The notes beneath the pieces are model-generated. The model worked only from the letters and a program-made list of their open reading frames with translations. It did no database searches and had not been told where the DNA came from. From assembly GCF_003369915.1 (NCBI RefSeq), contig NC_046676.1:20504001-20568000 (forward strand): DNA of 64,000 bases, in the 5' to 3' direction. How positions within the stretch are numbered: position 1 is the first letter of the stretch; every line of letters starts with the position of its first letter. This stretch comes from Drosophila miranda. Taxonomy: Eukaryota > Arthropoda > Insecta > Diptera > Drosophilidae. Below, one piece after another: positions 58,703-64,000 of this stretch. Position numbers and translations under genes: made by a program.

Positions 58703-61700
58703 GTGAGTGATGCCAGAAAAGACACGGGGTACGCGCAGGGGCGCCACTCGGCGTAGCACGGTATGGCCTGCGCTCGCCATCTATCCCGGGAATGTTTCGC
58801 ACACACAAAAAACCAACTGAAAGCGTGCCTCTGATTTAGAATGCTTCTCCTCCTCCTCGCCCCATCTGCCCCATCAGCCGCTTTTTGTTTTTCTTTGCAT
58901 TCCTGCTGCCAGCTTGGGTGCATGTGCAGCCACCGTCTCCCACTTGGCACATTCATTTGTACATCTGTTTTCCACCGCCTGCATGCTCCACTCTCCACGA
59001 CTCCCCCCCTCTCCCATCCTGTTTTCCCCGAGTTATTCCAGCACAAAATATGCGCAATTTTAGTTTTACTTTTCTTTTTTCCCTTTTCCGCCACTGCTGT
59101 CTCCCTGCTGCATGCTGCCCGTCGCAGCCTTGTGGGGAAATATGACAAATGCTCTCTGCCCAAGAAGCTGCCCTTGGGCCTTGGGTCTGTGCTCTGTGGG
59201 GCGTGGGCAAGGCGTGGCATAATGCATTTTCGCTGTTATGGGGCGGCTCCACTGCTCCAAAGAGGAGACAGCCCTGATCCACAGTGGTGCAAAATGTATA
59301 CGGAGGATCCAGATTACTCTATTCGATAGGTTGCTTCATTTATTATCGGCTATCGGGGTCACCCATGAATCTGATGCCCTCCTCTCCTCCCCTTTGCTCT
59401 TGCATTGATTATGGGGATTAATATTGGGAATGTGTTATTTATTTGTGTTTATCCACCCCACCGCTCCCCTCCTCTTCTCTTATTCTGGATTGTCTCTCGC
59501 TCGTTCTCTTGGAAGAGGAGGAGGAGGATGCGTCATCCGCCAAGTCGGCGGCGCATGCTTTAGCTTGGGTTTCGATTTCGATTTCGATCTCGGTTTCAAT
59601 TCCAATTTCATTTCCCCTTTTTCCATTCTTCGTTCTTCTGTCTTTTGTTTTTCTTTTGCGGAATTTTTTGTTGCCAGGGGAATGTATGTACACACAACAT
59701 GCATACAAACATGCATACATACATGCTCACATAGACATCGCATCATCAGAACATTCCGCTGGCAATTCTCATTTCATCTCTCATACCTCCGCTCCGTGTT
59801 TACAAATCTCTCTCCTCTCTCTCGTTGATTTTTTTGTTTACACAAAGTTTTGGCATGGAACACACTCGTTTCGAATATTGTACAGATACTTATCGGCCAG
59901 AACCTACACTACTATATACATATTTATGCGTCTCTGATAGGGAATGGGGCCCAAGTGCTTGGGCAATCGAAATGCGTTCTCCCGTTTGCGCTCTCGTTTG
60001 CAGCTCGTTTCGCGATATCAATTTACAATGGAAATGTGTGTGTAATATGCAATCATAATAATGGCAAAAATGTTGACAGGCTATTAGGCCATGAAGAGGG
60101 TAGGCAGGTCGGGCAGGGTTTCCATTGTGCCACCAATTGCTCATCGATTGATTCCTAATACTCCATCGGATCGGGAAAACAAAAGAGTGAGAGAGAGTGA
60201 GCAACTAAATTGCACCTGTCAAGGTGTGTGTGTGTGTGTGTGTGTCTGTGTGTGGGTGAAGGTGTTCCAACAAGGCTCTCATTACCGGAAACTCGAGTGC
60301 GAAACGAAGCAGAGGCAAAAGTCCAATAAGTGGACTCTGCTGCTCCAAGGAAAGCGCACAAAAGGAAAAGTGCTCGGTTACAGTTATGCAACGGAAAGTA
60401 GTACAAATACAAATACAAATACATACATATCTTATGCGTGCCGCCACTGTGTATGTGTGTGTGTGTGTGATTGCCTTTGCCAGGCACTTGACTTCGCCAC
60501 ACAATATGTCCATTGTTGTTGCTGCTGCTGCCGCCGCTGCCACCGCCGCCACACTCCAACAATCATCCTCGTCATTGTCGTTGTTTCTCTCTGGCTTCAT
60601 ACCCTTCGCACCCCTGGGGTACCCCGATTATCAACGACTTTTTGCCACCATTCAGTAGTAGGATCTGTGGAAGCTTCTGTGCTTCATGGGTGCATCGTCA
60701 TGGATCAGTTGGAATGACTAAATCGGGACATGGAAACAATCGACCTGCATGCAGGGTATCCACAGAGCTTCTGTCTTCCAGCCCTGAAAGACCTTTTCTT
60801 TTGATTTTATTTTGTTTGTGTTTTTTTGTTCATGCAACACGCATGAAAACATGAAAAAATTGGCGCAAAGCTCTCGACACGAGAGAGAGAGAGAGACGGA
60901 GGGAGGGAGGGAGGGAGAGAGAGAACGAGACTTGGGGGAGGCTAGAGAAAATTACTAGAGAAAAGAACGAAGTGAAGTGAATTTGAAGCAGCGCCGAGAA
61001 GTGGCCAAGTGGGGGGTGTGGATGGGAGGGGCAGCGCCAGGGGTAGGGGGGGACGGAATGAAGGAGGTCACGTAGCAGACGCATGTGTGGGCGTGGACCA
61101 GAGAACATGCATTCGTTTGTATCTCTATCTCTATATGTATCTGTATCTATGTTTGCTGGGAAATTGCAGCTTTTTTTGTTGATTTGTTTTCCCTTGAATT
61201 TACCGCTTTTTCCCTCTCCCTCACCTACAGTATATCCTCTCTATTTCGCTCCATTTCCAAATTTTCCACAAAACAAAAACAGAATCAAAGCCAAATCATT
61301 TGCACCGAAAAAAAACCAACAGCTTTGTGCAGTCTAGACAACGGAGGGAGGGGGCTACGGCTGAGGGGGAGGCATTGTCTGTGACTTGCCGAAAAATGCT
61401 TGCCTTGAACTACGTTGCGGTACAGCAAACAAGAAGAGAGCCAGCAGCCAAGCGAGCAGGATGTGGGGAAGGGTGGTGGTGGGTGGTGGGGTGGTGGGGG
61501 TGGCAAAAGGCAAACAGAAAATGTCAAAGGGTTTCCCTAGCCTTCCTTGGATGTTCCTTGAGCAAAGAATAGCAAAGGATCTTCTGGGTTTCGCTGGATG
61601 AATAAATGAATGAATGGATGGCAGGAATGGATGGAGGGAGGAGGGAGTTGGGTAGGCAGATATGCAAATGGATCTTGACACGCCCACCTCCAATGGGCGT

Positions 61701-64000
61701 TGAGCAAACACTGAGACAGTTTCAACGCCTCCGCATTCGGTTCCACATCTAGTGCCACATTTAAATGTTAAATGAGGAACGCGGCAAAGTTTTTCCTACT
61801 GGCAGGGAAAACAAAGCGCAAAATGTGTGCGGGAGTGGGTAGTGGGTGGCAATGGCAACCCTTAATTTAGCAACAACAAAGCGCCATAACAATACAAGCA
61901 ACGACTGGGTGGCAGGGAGGCAGGGTGGCAGGGTGGCAGGGAGGAGGAGGACCAGTGGCAGCGGTAGAGGGACGTCGCCATGTTGACCTAATTCTGCCGT
62001 GGCAATAATTTGCACGTCTTCAACGGGTTAGAGGCAGAGATGGGGGGGGGGGGGGGAGCAGGGGCAGGGCAATGGCAGGAGCTGTGGCAAGCGCAGGGGT
62101 AGGGCCAAAAGGGCGCCCGACTGTTGCAATGTTTTGTGGCGGCTTGTGGCTGTATTCTCTCCCTCTCTCTCTCTCTCTCTGTCTCTCTGTCTGTCTGTGC
62201 CTCCATCTGGCTATGGGGTGGTGTTTCAGTAGCTCCAGCTGTGTCTAATGTGGATGCACCAACAATTGTGGCAACATGTTATCCATTTCCACTCATTACA
62301 CGCTGCTGTTCATCGACTTGGAGGCAGGTGTGGGGCCAGATATCGATTGCCATATCCACCGATCGAACCCAAGGCTTTTCCGATCAAAATTCAGGATCAT
62401 CTTTTGCAGCTGTAATCCTGGCTGTCCGCTGTCGGCCGTGGGTGGACTCTGGAGGGAACAGTGCCTTAATTTAGTTTGAACATAACACCGTACGTTCCTC
62501 GTGGGGGGCAACACGAGACGGGAACATCAACAATTTGTGGCAATTAGCAGGGACACTGCCAATGGGGACACGTGTTCAAGTAGTGGACCATCCGACAGCC
62601 CCAGCAGACCCAAGGGGGAGTCCAGCAGGAGTCCAGACAGATTTCCCTGGCATCCTGGCAACGTGCCACCTCTGCCGCTTATCGTTGCCTCCATCTGTGT
62701 GTACTTTTGCTCCTGCCGCTTGTCCACTGAGCCTTAACTAATCCAGTCGGCAAATCAACTCAAATGTACGAAAATTTAAATAAAAACCCAACTCCAGGGA
62801 CTCCCCTTTCCCCTGCCCCCTGGCCCCTGCCCCCTACCCTGTCTCTGCCGCCGCAAAACCCGAAAAATCCCAGTTGTGCAAATATTAGGATTGCCTGCGG
62901 AAGAAGCCTTCTCCTGGCCTTTTATTCCATTATCCTTTCGCTTTGAAACATATCAGAAATATTGCATCCCCCGCACGGACAGCCCCTTGGCCCCATCACC
63001 GACATCAGCAGACGTCCCCAAAGTCAAATAAAAACGAGGGAAAACACGCACCAAATAAAAGAGATTTTCCCCGAGTCTAAATCGCAATTTTTTCTTGGCC
63101 GTGTTTAAAGTTGGGTTTTTTTTCACTTCTGGGGTGGCGAGGCAGACACGCCTCCCGTTGGGGTAGGGAGAGGGGGAGTGGGAGTGGGAGTGGGAGAGGG
63201 GCCTTCCTTTGTCGCTTTTTGCTGGAACATTGTTTGGAACTTGTCACTTGTCCTCCTCGGGCACTGTCCCTGGCTCTGTCCTCTGTCCTCTGTCTCTGGA
63301 GCAGGAGCAGGTCCTAGGAAGCGGCAGACGCTGCTGGCTAATTTCACCTTCTTTCTAGGTCTGTGTCTGTGTCTGACTGTCTTTGACCCCGGGAAGGCTG
63401 TGCAACGTCTAAATGTCGCCATTCATCTTGGTCCAAATGTCTTGGAGGGAGATGTCCTCCCTGCTGTTTCTGCTTTAGTTTTTCCCTTCATTTCCTCACT
63501 CATTTCCGTTTGACATTTTCCTTGAATATTGGACGGCTCTCTCCTCCGTTCCTCCGTTCCTCCGTTCCTCCGTTCACTCATTCGATGGCTACTTCCCAGG
63601 AGAAGCTGAAGTCGGGGACCCGTCTGAAGAGCAGCTCCCATCAATTGGATGTATGCCAGAGCCTCAGCCTGCAAATGGTGGGGAGGGGGGCAAGTGTTTA
63701 CAGCCTTTCTAGCTCGTTATTTGGCCAATTTCGTAAAGGATTTAGCCAGGGTTTCCATCTTTTCTCGTAAAGTCTGCTCCTGCCTGCTTCCTCTCTCTCT
63801 CTCTGTGTGTGCGTGTGTGTGTGTGTGTGTGTGTGCATATGTATAGTGTATGCCAAAACTTTTTCCTTCATTATAACTTGGCTTTGGCCCCATCCTCTGC
63901 CATCCTCTGCCCCACTCTCCAAGAGTTTTGCAACGCCAAGAGTTTTGCCATATTAAAATCATCATCAACGGCGTCCAAACATAAACTTATGCAAGTGAAG
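58703..64000 (+). other. hppy: hppy first coding intron (runs off the window)
   Basis: Over 5 kb without a recognisable exon. It holds CT-, GT- and GA-rich simple repeats (GT tracts at 60222-60255 and 63803-63834, a GA/GGGA tract at 60885-60930, a run of about 15 G near 62043) and ordinary non-coding sequence. A small nested RNA gene cannot be excluded by eye. Confidence 0.5.

Noticed and set aside
1..64000. tRNA, rRNA or CRISPR features
   Set aside because: I looked for B-box-like words and regular spacer arrays and saw none. The GT and G-rich tandem arrays are ordinary eukaryotic simple repeats.

Overview
The window is insect nuclear DNA, very probably from a Drosophila species. It has small and large introns with GTRAGT/YAG borders, CAG/CTG-rich sequence, long GT microsatellites, DRE octamers (TATCGATA) and Drosophila core-promoter motifs. 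It contains recognisable fly genes: enabled (ena) complete, and the first coding exon of happyhour (hppy, MAP4K family). The tandem A+T-rich repeat units and the degree of divergence from the melanogaster proteins I remember suggest the obscura group, but that is inference and not proven.

Layout. 1-2800: unassigned, with some coding-like fragments in conflicting frames. 2821-4836 (-): a four-exon, membrane-anchored short-chain dehydrogenase/reductase resembling DHRSX. 6470-8640: dispersed-repeat cluster 1. 9109-11870 (-): a four-exon gene of unknown function, whose start codon sits at a splice junction and whose long exon carries an in-frame TGA at codon 85. 11871-15500: its upstream region, with paired CRE sites, an ATCGAT cluster and a perfect hairpin. 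15773-17200 (+): an intronless gene for a secreted or ER-targeted lysine-rich protein. 17340-19170: repeat cluster 2, inverted relative to cluster 1 and ending just upstream of the first ena exon. 19190-40930 (+): ena, with three start exons (19883, 30014, 33164), common coding exons 35893-38694 and a long 3'UTR. A Tc1-like transposon remnant lies in an intron (28255-29431). 41520-42600: repeat cluster 3. 42529-55970 (+): a gene for a membrane-anchored SMP-C2-C1 protein (TMEM24/C2CD2-like lipid transfer), with a probable distal promoter near 42.8 kb, coding exons from 48715 and at least three phase-compatible last exons. 56080-57110: repeat cluster 4. 57031 to the end (+): hppy promoter region, first coding exon (58577-58702) and more than 5 kb of its first coding intron.

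The genes are not an operon. They are separate eukaryotic units with plausible individual roles: actin-filament elongation (ena), growth and nutrient-linked kinase signalling (hppy), membrane-contact lipid transfer (SMP-C2-C1) and isoprenoid/retinoid-type redox (SDR). The most striking structure is a roughly 0.5 kb segment carrying a DRE, present in two ~99% identical direct copies upstream of two different neighbouring genes (42529-43039 and 57031-57533). Next is the set of related repeat clusters that flank the 9-17 kb block in opposite orientation and carry many Motif-6-like (GGTATATTT) core-promoter elements.

All exon borders were read by eye from frame, phase and splice consensus. No alignment or database search was possible.
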